A stretch of 21,417 nt of DNA from Russula earlei (lineage: Eukaryota; Basidiomycota; Agaricomycetes; Russulales; Russulaceae): positions 1 to 21,417 of the forward strand of contig JAGFNK010000803.1 in the NCBI GenBank assembly GCA_025769875.1, written 5' to 3'. The translations under genes and the position numbers were made by a program. The notes beneath the pieces are model-generated. The model was not told the DNA's origin. It was given only the letters and a program-made list of their open reading frames with translations, and ran no database searches. Of the stretch, positions 1 to 7,860 are shown piece after piece. Numbering within the stretch: position 1 is the first letter of the stretch; every line of letters starts with the position of its first letter.

Positions 1-90
1 GAAAGATATGTCGAGTCCCTCGCGACCAAATCCATTTCCACACCCATCACTGTCGTTCCACTGTCATCCCCTATGTTGCTTAGACGTTAA
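1..90 (+). pseudogene. 3' tail of a probable Ty3/gypsy pol reading frame (partial)
   Basis: The frame starting at base 1 is open to a TAA at 88-90 and gives about 29 residues ending in Leu-Leu-Arg-Arg. The peptide has no recognisable domain. The call rests on position: the stop lies 11 bases before an LTR start, with a purine-rich tract (about 92-101) between them, as at the end of pol in LTR elements. The rest of the element would lie to the left of the window. It could equally be a chance open frame. Confidence 0.35.
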
Positions 91-101
91 CAAGGGAGTG
101 A

Positions 102-592
102 TGTCACAAGAACCGGCTCTTCAGACCGGACCGGCAACCGGACAAGCCTACCCGGACTAGCCTCACTGTTCTCGCGCGTTTCATGACTCGTTAAAGCCTC
201 GCATGTACCAGCACCTTCCAGCATGTCCTAGTTCCAATCGCCTCATCGTTACATCGTGTCTACTATTTGATATAGGATACAATGTCTATATAAGCCTGTC
301 TGTAGAAGAGAACAAGCCCTAAGTTTGTTCTCTTGTGAATATCACTGGGTTCTAGCTTCGGACTGTAGGCTTGCAGGAAATCAAGCAATCGACTCAGAAA
401 CATTCTCCATTTCCTAAGTCTTCGAACGCGAAGACTTTTCTGTCAAACTTCCACTCCGCGGTACACACTAGCTCTTGCTGTGTTGTCACCGAGATCCCCG
501 ACTCTCGCGAGGACTTATCGTCTCGCTCAACTCAGTGCGCACGTCTCGCGCATGAAACGATTTGTCAGCGACACCGCCCCCAGTCGGTGACA
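102..592 (+). repeat. Gypsy-type 3' LTR
   Basis: The 491-bp segment begins TGTCAC and ends GTGACA, a perfect 6-bp terminal inverted repeat with canonical TG...CA ends. A polypurine-like tract (CAAGGGAGTGA, 91-101) immediately precedes it, so it is read as a 3' LTR with its internal region to the left. A TATATAA box lies at 287-293, about two fifths of the way in, as expected for the U3 promoter. No 5-bp repeat flanks both sides (AGTGA left, AGAAA right), which fits a 3' LTR and argues against a solo LTR. The DNA immediately to the right is copia integrase coding sequence, so this element landed inside a copia element. Assignment to Ty3/gypsy is from end sequence and layout only. Confidence 0.72.
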
Positions 593-2832
593 AGAAAAGC
601 GTCGAGTCAACAAGCTTTCACCTAAAAGCGAGCTTATGATCTACCTTGGTCATACTGAGGGGATCAAAGCCTCACTCTTTATGAGGCTCCCCAATAATAC
701 GCTTTACACAAATGCTACTGCCCTGTACGATGATACCCTGTACCCCAAATGTGACAAAGCACGCACTAAAGGTACCATGCGGATTAATGAACCACGTGAG
801 GAACTACCGCAACAACCTGTCGAAGACACCATTCCTGGTGTTGACGACCCATTCCCTGCAATTAAAAGTGAGGACGATGAGCAGCCTATACAGGTGCCAG
901 AAGAAGAGGAACACGAGCAAATGCCCGTCCCTCCTACACCGTCCCCTCCTCCCGTTGAAGAGCCTGTACCTCCTCGAAGGTCTCAGCGGTTGAGGAAAGT
1001 ACCTACCCATCCTGGAAACGTCTATGGTGAACACAGACACCCCACAGAAGTGGAAAAAGACGTCCGGCACACACGCACATGGAGAACAATGACATAAAAC
1101 CAACCCGGTAGCTCCGGTGAGGGTAGTACGTCAGGATCGGCCATACCAGGCCCTTACCCTCCTGTCGTCTTTGACGATCAACCGCCACAAGCCTCTTAGG
1201 ATGAGGTAGAAGACATTCTACGTCTTGCAAGGGAAGGGGGAGTCAAATTTCTGAACTATCTGCTCGCCCAAGCAGTTCCACTAAGTTCGGAAGCACCCAA
1301 TACTGCGAAGATTTGCGAATGGATCTTTAGGGACATTCTGCGAATGCCAAGTGAACTCCAAAAGGAGTGGAAAGATGCTTGTCGTGAGGAGTTGGAATCC
1401 CTCCACAGACACAAAGTCTTCGAACTAGTCGATCCTCCCAAGGATCGCAAAATAATTAAAAACAGATGGGTATTCGACCTTAGGTCTGATGGTTGTAAAA
1501 AAGCCAGACTAGTCGCCAAAGGCTTCTCCCAAGTAGAAGGCATTGACTATGACAAAATATTCTCACCCGTGTTACGGTTTGAGACAGTCCGCCTAATGAT
1601 TGCGCTCGCAGCGCTCAAAAACTGGCACATTAGCGGACTAGACGTCAAGACTGCCTTTCTCTATGGTGAGCTCGATGAAGAGCTCTATATGGAGCAGCCT
1701 GAGGGCTTCAAAATAAAAGGCCAAGAGCGTAAAGTCATGCGCCTTAAACGTGCAATATATGGACTCAAGCAAGTGGCACTTGCATGGTGGAAAGCCCTTG
1801 ACAAGTCCATGGCCTCGCTCGGCCTTATTTGCCTTATGTCTGACTCTGGGCTCTTTGTTAGCAAAGACAAGAGCATCATAGCCATCGTCTATGTTGATGA
1901 TGTGCTCTTCTTTGGAGCAGACAAAAAACAAATCAATAAAACAAAGGAGCGCTTCATGAAGCTCTGGGAATGTCGAGATCTGGGCGATGCCCAAGAATTT
2001 CTACGCATGCACATTCAACGCAAGTCCGGCCAGATCCATCTGGACCAGACTGAATATCTACAGAAAGTGCTGCAGCATTCTTAATGCAAACCCTGCTCCT
2101 ACTCCGCTACCAGAGGGCTATCACCCCTCTCCCAACACTTCCACTGCTGACCCAGCCTTGTGGTCAAAATTCCAGCAGGTTATAGGATCACTCCTATACA
2201 TAATGCTTGGAACGCGTCCAGACATAGCCTTTGCAGTCACTAAGTTGTCGCAACATGCTGCCAATCCCTCAGAGGACCATTTAAATTGTGCATTCTATAT
2301 TTGCCAATACCTCTTGGGAACTGCCAATTATGCCTTGGTCTATGATGGACCATCCAATGGCGGCTTGATGGCATATGCCGACTCTGACTGGGCTTCTGAT
2401 CCGACTAATCGGAAGTCCACAACAGGCTATATGGTGAACCTGGCTGGAGCAATATTTTTGTGGAACTCACGAGCGCAGAAAACAGTTGCGCTCTCCTCCA
2501 CTGAAGCTGAGTACATGTCGCTCTCTGACACAAGCAGACAGTTAGTTTGGATAAAATCCTTACTAACAGAACTTGGCATTAATCTTGCTCCCATCCCACT
2601 GTTTGGTGATAACCAAGGCTCAATATTCTTAGCCTCCAACCCTGTGCAAGAAAAGCGCATCAAACACATTGATTTGCGCTATCACTTCATTCATGAAGTC
2701 ATACAAAATACACAGGTGGAGCTATTCTTTATTGAAGGGGCTAACAACCCAGCCGACATGTTCACCAAGAACCTTGATCGCGTTAAGTTCCTCAAATTCA
2801 GGGAGCAACTAGGACTAACATTCTACCCCTGA
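593..2832 (+). pseudogene. Ty1/copia pol, 5'-truncated and disrupted (integrase tail, RT, RNase H)
   Basis: Copia polyproteins carry protease, integrase, reverse transcriptase and RNase H; here only the part from the integrase C-terminus onward remains. The integrase tail (593-1097) includes the LPNNTLY stretch and the basic RRSQRLRK motif before PGNVYGE, typical of fungal copia. The same frame resumes through RT (1200-2084), with LDVKTAFLYG, a YMEQPEGF block and the catalytic YVDD at 1890-1901. RNase H (about 2085-2832) keeps YADSDWA, STEAEYMS and DNQGS. Breaks are an in-frame TAA at 1095-1097, a TAG at 1197-1199 and a frameshift near 2076-2084 between RT and RNase H. The 5' side is cut by the neighbouring LTR at 592. 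The catalytic motifs themselves look intact, suggesting fairly recent decay. Gag and protease are not in the window. Confidence 0.92.
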
Positions 2833-2872
2833 ATGTGGGAAAATGCTCATGGCATCTACCAATGCACTTAGC

Positions 2873-2881
2873 AAGGGGGAG
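2873..2881 (+). other. Polypurine tract of the copia element
   Basis: AAGGGGGAG lies 41 bp after the pol stop (2830-2832) and directly before the LTR start TGTTGA. This is the normal primer site for plus-strand synthesis in copia elements and fixes the left edge of the 3' LTR. Confidence 0.8.
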
Positions 2882-3266
2882 TGTTGAACCAGAACCAGAA
2901 CGGATCAAAGAAGGCGAAGACCTTCATACAAGGTTCAAGATCCGCTCATAAATGTTACGTGTTAGACAGAACTTTAGTATATGCGCTTATGGCAATAGGG
3001 TTACACATACTACGCTATCTATCACAAGATGCAGCCTCATGCTGCGTCTAGAACATTTCCACATCATGCGTCACTTAATGCGCGATATAGTGGACACCTG
3101 TAGTCACCTCTTTTGGACTTAGGAACAGCCCTGGGTCACAGAGGTATAAATACCATACTTGTAGACAAGTATACACATCGCTCTACACCCCAATATCACT
3201 TGAGCATTAGCACAACCTCTAAGGTGGGTTGCTTGGCCTGTTAGCTGCGCTCTATGCTGCGCAACA
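2882..3266 (+). repeat. Copia 3' LTR
   Basis: The 385-bp segment starts TGTTG and ends CAACA (perfect 5-bp terminal inverted repeat). Its left edge is set by the polypurine tract; its right edge is the point where MULE transposase coding sequence begins. A TATAAAT box lies at 3145-3151. The flanking bases on the right (AGTGT, 3267-3271) would be one copy of the 5-bp target duplication; the other copy should lie outside the window, left of the 5' LTR. The right boundary was inferred from the CAACA end and could shift by a few bases. Confidence 0.72.
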
Positions 3267-3269
3267 AGT

Positions 3270-3668
3270 GTATCCACAGGTGCAGCGCATTCAAGAGGCA
3301 GCACCAGACGATTCTCATGACAAATTCATTAACCCCATGGATATCCAGAAATTGGCCCAGCACATAGACAAAGAGGGCATCTGTTTGCATTTTGCATGAA
3401 GAAGATGCCATCTCTGTGAGGCTGTGGGTTGATAGACTCAGAGCTGAAAAGATATCAGTCTTTTATCAAGATAAGCTTGATGAACCACCCCAGACTTCAA
3501 AGCTGCATAAAGGGTGCTTTGTCCTTTGCATCCAAACTGAGTTTCAATGGGATGTGTTCCGGTGCCTTGGCCACTCATTTATTGGTATCAATGTGACACA
3601 TAATACAACCCAATATGTCGATCTGCTTCCATTTACAATCATTGCTAGGGACCATTGGGAGCATGGTG
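3270..3668 (+). pseudogene. MULE transposase, N-terminal fragment
   Basis: Bases 3284-3390 read as an RIQEAA...KEGICLH stretch, then the frame changes at about 3385-3395, where TTTGCAT occurs twice in close succession, suggesting a small duplication. From 3392 the frame continues through VLCIQT, a THNTTQY block and IIARDHWEHG, the usual start of the MULE catalytic core. The position that is normally the first catalytic Asp (GID before xTHNTT) reads GIN here, so the enzyme would be inactive even if intact. The fragment stops at the junction with the 1.3-kb segment. Confidence 0.78.
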
Positions 3669-4975
3669 CATAAGAATGAATTTGGTGAAGCATGTCAGGT
3701 GATGTGCAAGTGAGAATGTGGGACAGTCAAGACCAGAGGGAGAGGAATGTTGAAGAGCAAGGAACCCTTCCAGCTCACAGACAAGACACTTCTTGAGGAA
3801 TGAGATCAGGGCCGATAAGGCATCGAGATGGAGCCACAGAAGGTAGGAATCAAGAGGGAGAGAGATGAAAAAGGCAAGCAGTTGAGAAGGAAACAAGAAT
3901 TTGAGGAGTTGAATGCATTGGTTTTGCTTCGAGAGTTGCAGTGGCACACAAAAGGGGGATTTTTCAGAATCAAAGGGACTGTTATTCCAAGACATAACTA
4001 GTGTCTTTTTATATGAAGCGAGAACTATGAGAGGGAGGAATATTCGGGGGAGTGGGGGTACAAGAGACGCAAACAGTGAGTAGGAGAAATGAGGTCTGTG
4101 TAAGGAATCCGAAATGTGTAAGGTAAATGAAACCGATCAGAAGTAAACAAATCAATGAAGACAAAGGCAGTTGGAGAATTCACAGCTGAAAACAGGCAGA
4201 GAGGTAACATACGATAGTTCTGGTAGCAGTAATCATGTGTCATTGGGGCACTGAGCCCTCGCATCTGACTGCGGTGACAATGGTGAAAGATGGACAAATG
4301 CATCATGGTAGTCACAGCAGGGTGATGCGATGAAAGGTGGTCAAGAGCTGGCCAACAGGTGTGGGTGCAATCAGTATGCAATGAAAGGAAGTCAAGAGTG
4401 GACTGGACAGTGTGGGTGGAATTGCTACATGATGAAAGGAAATTGAGAGTGGACTGGATGGCATGGGTGGAATTGCTATGTGATGAAAGGAAATCAAGAG
4501 TGCGGGTGCAAGACGGTCAACAAGTTCGTGAGGCAGCGGACTGCAAAATAATGAAAGGACAAGGATGGTGATGACGTGGTCATTGAGGGCACGAGGCAGC
4601 GGACTTGAAAACGAGAAAAGGTCTAGACAAATGATGATGGGGTCAACGAGGATGCAAGGAAGTGTGCTGGAAAAGCATGAGAGAGAGAGGGCTTTGGCGA
4701 TGTCTGTGCTTTGAGATTGGTCCAGAAAACTGGTGACGTTGTTCTTGTGAGGCATGAAGGAAGGTGGTGGTGGAAGGAATGAAATGGAAATATGGAGATA
4801 AGGAGAAATGCAGGGGGAGAGACTTGATGGAGAGACATGTGAGGCATAGGAGTTAGTTTTTGCAGGGATCATGTTGGCAGTCAACCAATACCCCCAAATC
4901 ACATGACTCCACAGCCAGCAGGAATCCACCTTACACCAGGATCATGGCACTGAGTGCTCATACTCCCTATAGGTG
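3669..4975. mobile_element. 1.3-kb segment splitting the MULE transposase (unclassified insertion or giant intron)
   Basis: The transposase reads ...DHWEHG up to 3668 and resumes ...VLVAWMLASNG after 4975, with nothing missing. GGTG stands on both sides (3665-3668 and 4972-4975), which could be a 4-bp target duplication. The same junction is also a perfect GT...AG pair: GTGCAT at 3666 and TATAG ending at 4972, and splicing there would restore the frame. The segment has no matching terminal inverted repeats, no LTR ends and no recognisable transposase or RT. It holds a 51-bp tandem repeat and few stops on the minus strand, including an open frame from an ATG near 4870 down to 4312 that is rich in Ser, Pro, Leu and His. 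A TATA-like CATATAAAAAG on the minus strand at about 4009-4019 precedes another minus-strand frame (about 3995-3645). Neither frame resembles a known protein. Confidence 0.55.
4311..4512. repeat. 51-bp tandem repeat, four diverged copies
   Basis: Copies start near 4311, 4362, 4413 and 4464. All share a core of GATGAAAGG or a close variant followed by TCAAGAG or TTGAGAG and then GGACTGGA. Copies 2 to 4 are most alike; copy 1 is the most diverged. The unit length is a multiple of three, so a 17-residue repeat runs through the frames of both strands. The array lies inside the segment that splits the MULE gene. Related but more scrambled pieces (a GAGGCAGCGGACT block seen twice) follow up to about 4610. 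Confidence 0.8.
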
Positions 4976-5150
4976 TTCTTGTTGCCTGGATGCTCGCTTC
5001 AAATGGCAACATGGTAATCATTTCCTTTTTTGTAAACTGGGTAAAGGAAGCGAATCCCGCTGTCTGCCCCTCAGTAATAATGACAGATCGCGATGAGGCA
5101 CAAATCACAGCACTTTGGGATGTGTACCCATGGAGCCAAGTGTACCTCTG
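4973..5150 (+). pseudogene. MULE transposase, catalytic core fragment
   Basis: The frame reads VAWMLASNG, then SFFVNWVKEA, then an MTDRD block, which in MULE transposases holds the second catalytic Asp, and ends SQVYLC at 5150. The next family residues (CTWH) are found only after the LTR insertion, at 5742-5753. The reading frame on the two sides is the same, as expected for a simple insertion. Confidence 0.82.
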
Positions 5151-5738
5151 TGTTAAGGCTCCAAAGTGCCTTAAATAAGATCAATGGTTGCGTCTATAAA
5201 CACGTCCTACCAATGCAGATATGCTTGAGTCAAGCAAGCAATACTCGTGGAGGGGAAGGAGTGTTAGATCCTTCTAGAGTATGACAACAAGATGAGAGGG
5301 GCTCTGCAGATGGGGTAGGAGTCAACTGTTTGGGATTGGCAAACTAAGTTGAGCTTAAGGCCCAACTGTTTCTACTGGAGGCTTTATATAGCCCTACAGG
5401 AATAAGGTTCATGCTACTGTAGTACTGGTTGGTGCTATAGAAGCAAAAGGCAGCTCATAGAAGCGAGGTTGCTTCTATGTAAACAATCTTGGTGCTGGAA
5501 GCATTAAGTGCTTCCCCAATCAAGGAATCGACGTACGTGGCGGTACAGGAACATCTGGGACAGAAGCAATGCTACTCATTGCTTCTTCAGTACATCCTCT
5601 GAAAGATACGATCAATGCGTTCCGAATGTGATGTCAATGAACATAAACAATCAAGATCTGACGCACGCATAATGGAAACAGTGCAGTCCATAGTTCAGGT
5701 GTTCCGGCATCTTCCGGACCCCAAACCACTCGGTAACA
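5151..5738 (+). repeat. Solo LTR (or LTR-bearing deletion derivative) with 5-bp target duplication
   Basis: The 588-bp insert starts TGTTA and ends TAACA (perfect 5-bp inverted ends) and is flanked by identical CTCTG at 5146-5150 and 5739-5743. The duplicated bases encode the same Leu-Cys codons of the interrupted transposase, so the empty site is evident. A TTTATATA box lies at 5383-5390. One oddity: at 5253-5261 a purine tract GGGGAAGGAG stands directly before a second TGTTAG (5262), exactly like a polypurine tract plus LTR start. So the insert may be a simple solo LTR, or a short remnant whose true 3' LTR is 5262-5738 (477 bp). Confidence 0.82.
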
Positions 5739-5862
5739 CTCTGCACATGGCACATCCTCTGCACAATGAGATTGCACATTGTTACCACCAAGTTTCAAGC
5801 ACTGTGGGACAAGGTCAAAGCTTGGGTGAATACAGAGGATATGGCCACATTTTTCAAGCTTT
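5739..5862 (+). pseudogene. MULE transposase, helical segment after the core
   Basis: The frame reads LCTWHIL...VTTKFQALWDKVKAWV and FFKLW, matching the alpha-helical stretch that follows the second catalytic Asp in basidiomycete MULE transposases. About 100 or more residues expected after FFKLW, which would hold the third catalytic acid (Glu), are missing: within a few codons the sequence jumps, in another frame, to the GKFFVVNLG block just before the SWIM finger. This looks like an internal deletion with its junction near 5855-5870. Confidence 0.75.
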
Positions 5863-5865
5863 GGC

Positions 5866-6073
5866 TTCTCAACAGGGTAAATTCTTTGTTGTCAATCTAG
5901 GTTGATCAATATGTGATTGCCCTGACTGCCCAAGGGTACAGTTTTGCAAGCACATAGCCACTATCCAACACCATTTCCCCACCATATTCCCAGATGATAA
6001 GCCTAAGTTCCTCATAGCACAGTCCTCAATTACCCATGCACACACTGGCATTCCAAGACCAGAGGAATCCATT
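5866..6073 (+). pseudogene. MULE transposase, SWIM zinc finger
   Basis: In one frame the sequence reads GKFFVVNLG, an in-frame TGA (5903-5905), then SICDCPDC...FCKH. The CxC...CxH pattern is the SWIM zinc finger found near the C-terminus of MULE transposases. The frame ends at a second TGA (6074-6076). Both stops are preceded by T, so they could have arisen from TCGA by C-to-T change at a CpG. Confidence 0.82.
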
Positions 6074-6076
6074 TGA

Positions 6077-6631
6077 ACACTCACAAAAGATATCAGTTGC
6101 CTATCACAGTTGCTTATCAATCACCCAATGGAACCAGCAACGGCAACCCCAGCCATTGTTGAAGCCTACCAGTCAGCAAAGTATAGCCTAACCACCATGA
6201 TTGCATCTACTCAGCATCAGAGCACTTTACCCAAAAAGGCTGCAATTGCACCCAATCAAAACACTTGGATGGAGACCACCAACCATATGGGAATCAAACG
6301 GGCCCCAAAGTGGAAGTGCCTCCCCAATGAGTGCAGGTTGACGGAGAAGAGTATTGGCACTGCCAAGGGCAAGCGCCATCATGCTCACAGCAACCCATAT
6401 GCTGGGGAGGAACGCTCAAGTAAGCATGCCAAATCTGATGCCCTCTCCATCGTGGCCAATGTGTGGGCCCAAGCTGCGCATTCTCAGGCATGTGCACCCC
6501 CTGCAACCACTCCCTCCCTCAGCCCAGCTGTGGTGTATGCCCTCCCCTCATCATTGCCCACAGGCACCTTCACGCCACCCACCCCAAGTGTGGCAGCACT
6601 GGCCTTCTCAGCATCACAATCAAGCCCTTAG
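6077..6631 (+). pseudogene. MULE transposase, C-terminal tail
   Basis: The same frame as the SWIM finger continues after the TGA at 6074-6076 and runs open to the stop at 6629-6631. It contains APNQNTW, a GIKRAPKWKCLP block and SIGTAKGKRHH, a basic tail that follows the SWIM finger in many mushroom MULE proteins. The last 50 residues are low-complexity Pro/Ser/Ala. An alternative is that a small intron removes the region around 6074-6109, since acceptor-like CACAG sites are present. Confidence 0.65.
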
Positions 6632-7611
6632 ATTTGTTGTCCATAACTCCTGAAACCACCATTATGAAAGTTGCCATTGTGTGTGTAATTATTATTCTGC
6701 ATTCAAAAACAATTGCAGGGTTTATGGGAATTGCCTTGAGGAGCCATGTTGGTGGGGCACTTACCATTTCTGGAGTGTGACACTTTTTGTGAAAAGACAT
6801 CAACTGCTTGTGACTTGTGTGTTCCCTGTGACTGGGACTCAGATAGTGGTACTGCTGTGCAGTGGTGGGTATGATGGCCCTGGTGGGGTAAAGTGGCCCA
6901 AAGCCTCCTGATGCTGTCTCCTGACATGCTCTTGATTGTGTCAGCTTTGTGGGATATGTCCCTCTGCAAAGGAGTTGGTAACTGGGTATTGGAGAGTGCC
7001 TGCATGAGGCCTTGGAGTGAGGGCAATGACTTGGTCATTCCATCAAGGGTAAAGGTAGTTGTTGTATGATGTCATGGTGGTAAGGCACTAAGGGGGGCAA
7101 GGAGCAATTTGTAACAGGATGAGGAGAGGGATGAAGGATGATGGGAAGGAGGAATGTGTGGAGGTGCAGGGATGTGGGTACACATCATGTGAATTTCCTA
7201 GCCAGCAGGAGTAAATTATTGACAGGCAGGCAAAATCATGATGGTCAAAGGTTGCATGATTTTTGAGGCAATTAAGTGCTCAATAATTGGCCACTTGATC
7301 CTGCAATAATTGCCCTACATTGACTGCTCCTAATGTCTAACTAGAGCATAGTACAAATGGTTTTCATACCTGCTACCAGATTCATTGCCTTTGTACTGCC
7401 CTTTTCATGTCTGTGTTCATGTGCTTTCCCACATTTTACTTATGAGAATCCTGCAACATACTCTCTAGTTGACTCTAGGCATTTCTAGTGTGATGTAGTA
7501 TTCCTGATTTAGCTGCAGTTTTCTAGAGCTAGATATGGTCAATATAAGCAAAGTGTACAAATACTTGAATGGGTAGATAGTGGGCAGAAACCAATAGAAA
7601 AAAAGTAGAAT
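6632..7611. other. Non-coding, CpG-free tail of the transposon island
   Basis: No gene, conserved motif or terminal repeat is visible here. Open frames of 60-111 codons occur on both strands but have no family resemblance. The stretch is rich in TG and CA and has no CpG (none from 6575 to 7615), consistent with long-term methylation and deamination. Confidence 0.7.
7598..7604 (-). terminator. Pol III terminator of the tRNA-Thr gene
   Basis: A run of seven A on the plus strand is T7 on the minus strand, 8 bases beyond the 3' end of the tRNA. T runs of this length are the standard RNA polymerase III stop signal. Confidence 0.8.
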
Positions 7612-7683
7612 TGCCCGCTGGCTGGATTGAACAACCGACCTCATCATTACGAGTGACGCGCTCTACCACTGAGCTAAGCGGGC
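7612..7683 (-). tRNA. tRNA-Thr (anticodon CGU)
   Basis: On the minus strand the sequence folds as a complete 72-nt cloverleaf (71 nt plus discriminator A). The acceptor stem is GCCCGCT with AGCGGGC; the D arm is GCTC/GAGC; the anticodon stem is CGTCA/TGATG with loop CTCGTAA, giving anticodon CGT, which reads ACG (Thr). The T stem is GGTTG/CAGCC with loop TTCAATC. There is no intron and no encoded CCA, as expected for a eukaryote. The internal A and B boxes are recognisable, the B box slightly off consensus. It is transcribed away from the ArfGAP gene and lies exactly at the edge of the CpG-free region. Confidence 0.95.
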
Positions 7684-7860
7684 ATCCGCAGAGCTACACC
7701 AGAGTAACAACTCAAACTTTGACGGCGCGAGCGAGACCCTTTACTTTACTTACTGATTCCTGATTCTTTCCTGCCACATCTCCCCACATCATAACACCGC
7801 CTCCGAGCATCTTTCGAACCTACCAATACTATCTATTTCGAAACTACCTTCCCTATATAA

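Larger units (their letters stand above)
3267..6631 (+). mobile_element. Decayed MULE-type DNA transposon, interrupted by two insertions
   Basis: Five separated segments on the plus strand line up, in order, with one Mutator-like (MULE) transposase: N-terminal part 3270-3668, catalytic core 4973-5150, helical part 5739-5862, SWIM zinc finger 5866-6073, and C-terminal tail 6077-6631. Between them lie a 1.3-kb segment and a 588-bp LTR insertion, plus an internal deletion near 5860. The left end is cut off by the copia LTR. No terminal inverted repeat could be located on the right; the element may run on into the non-coding DNA after 6631. The element cannot be autonomous. Family assignment rests on motif order; the exact clade is not known. 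Confidence 0.8.

Noticed and set aside
371..625. 84-codon open frame (starts at TTG)
   Set aside because: It lies inside the gypsy-type LTR and crosses its boundary; no protein resemblance.
4311..4512. CRISPR-like array
   Set aside because: The units are directly adjacent without unique spacers and are diverged along their whole length; this is a minisatellite in a eukaryote.
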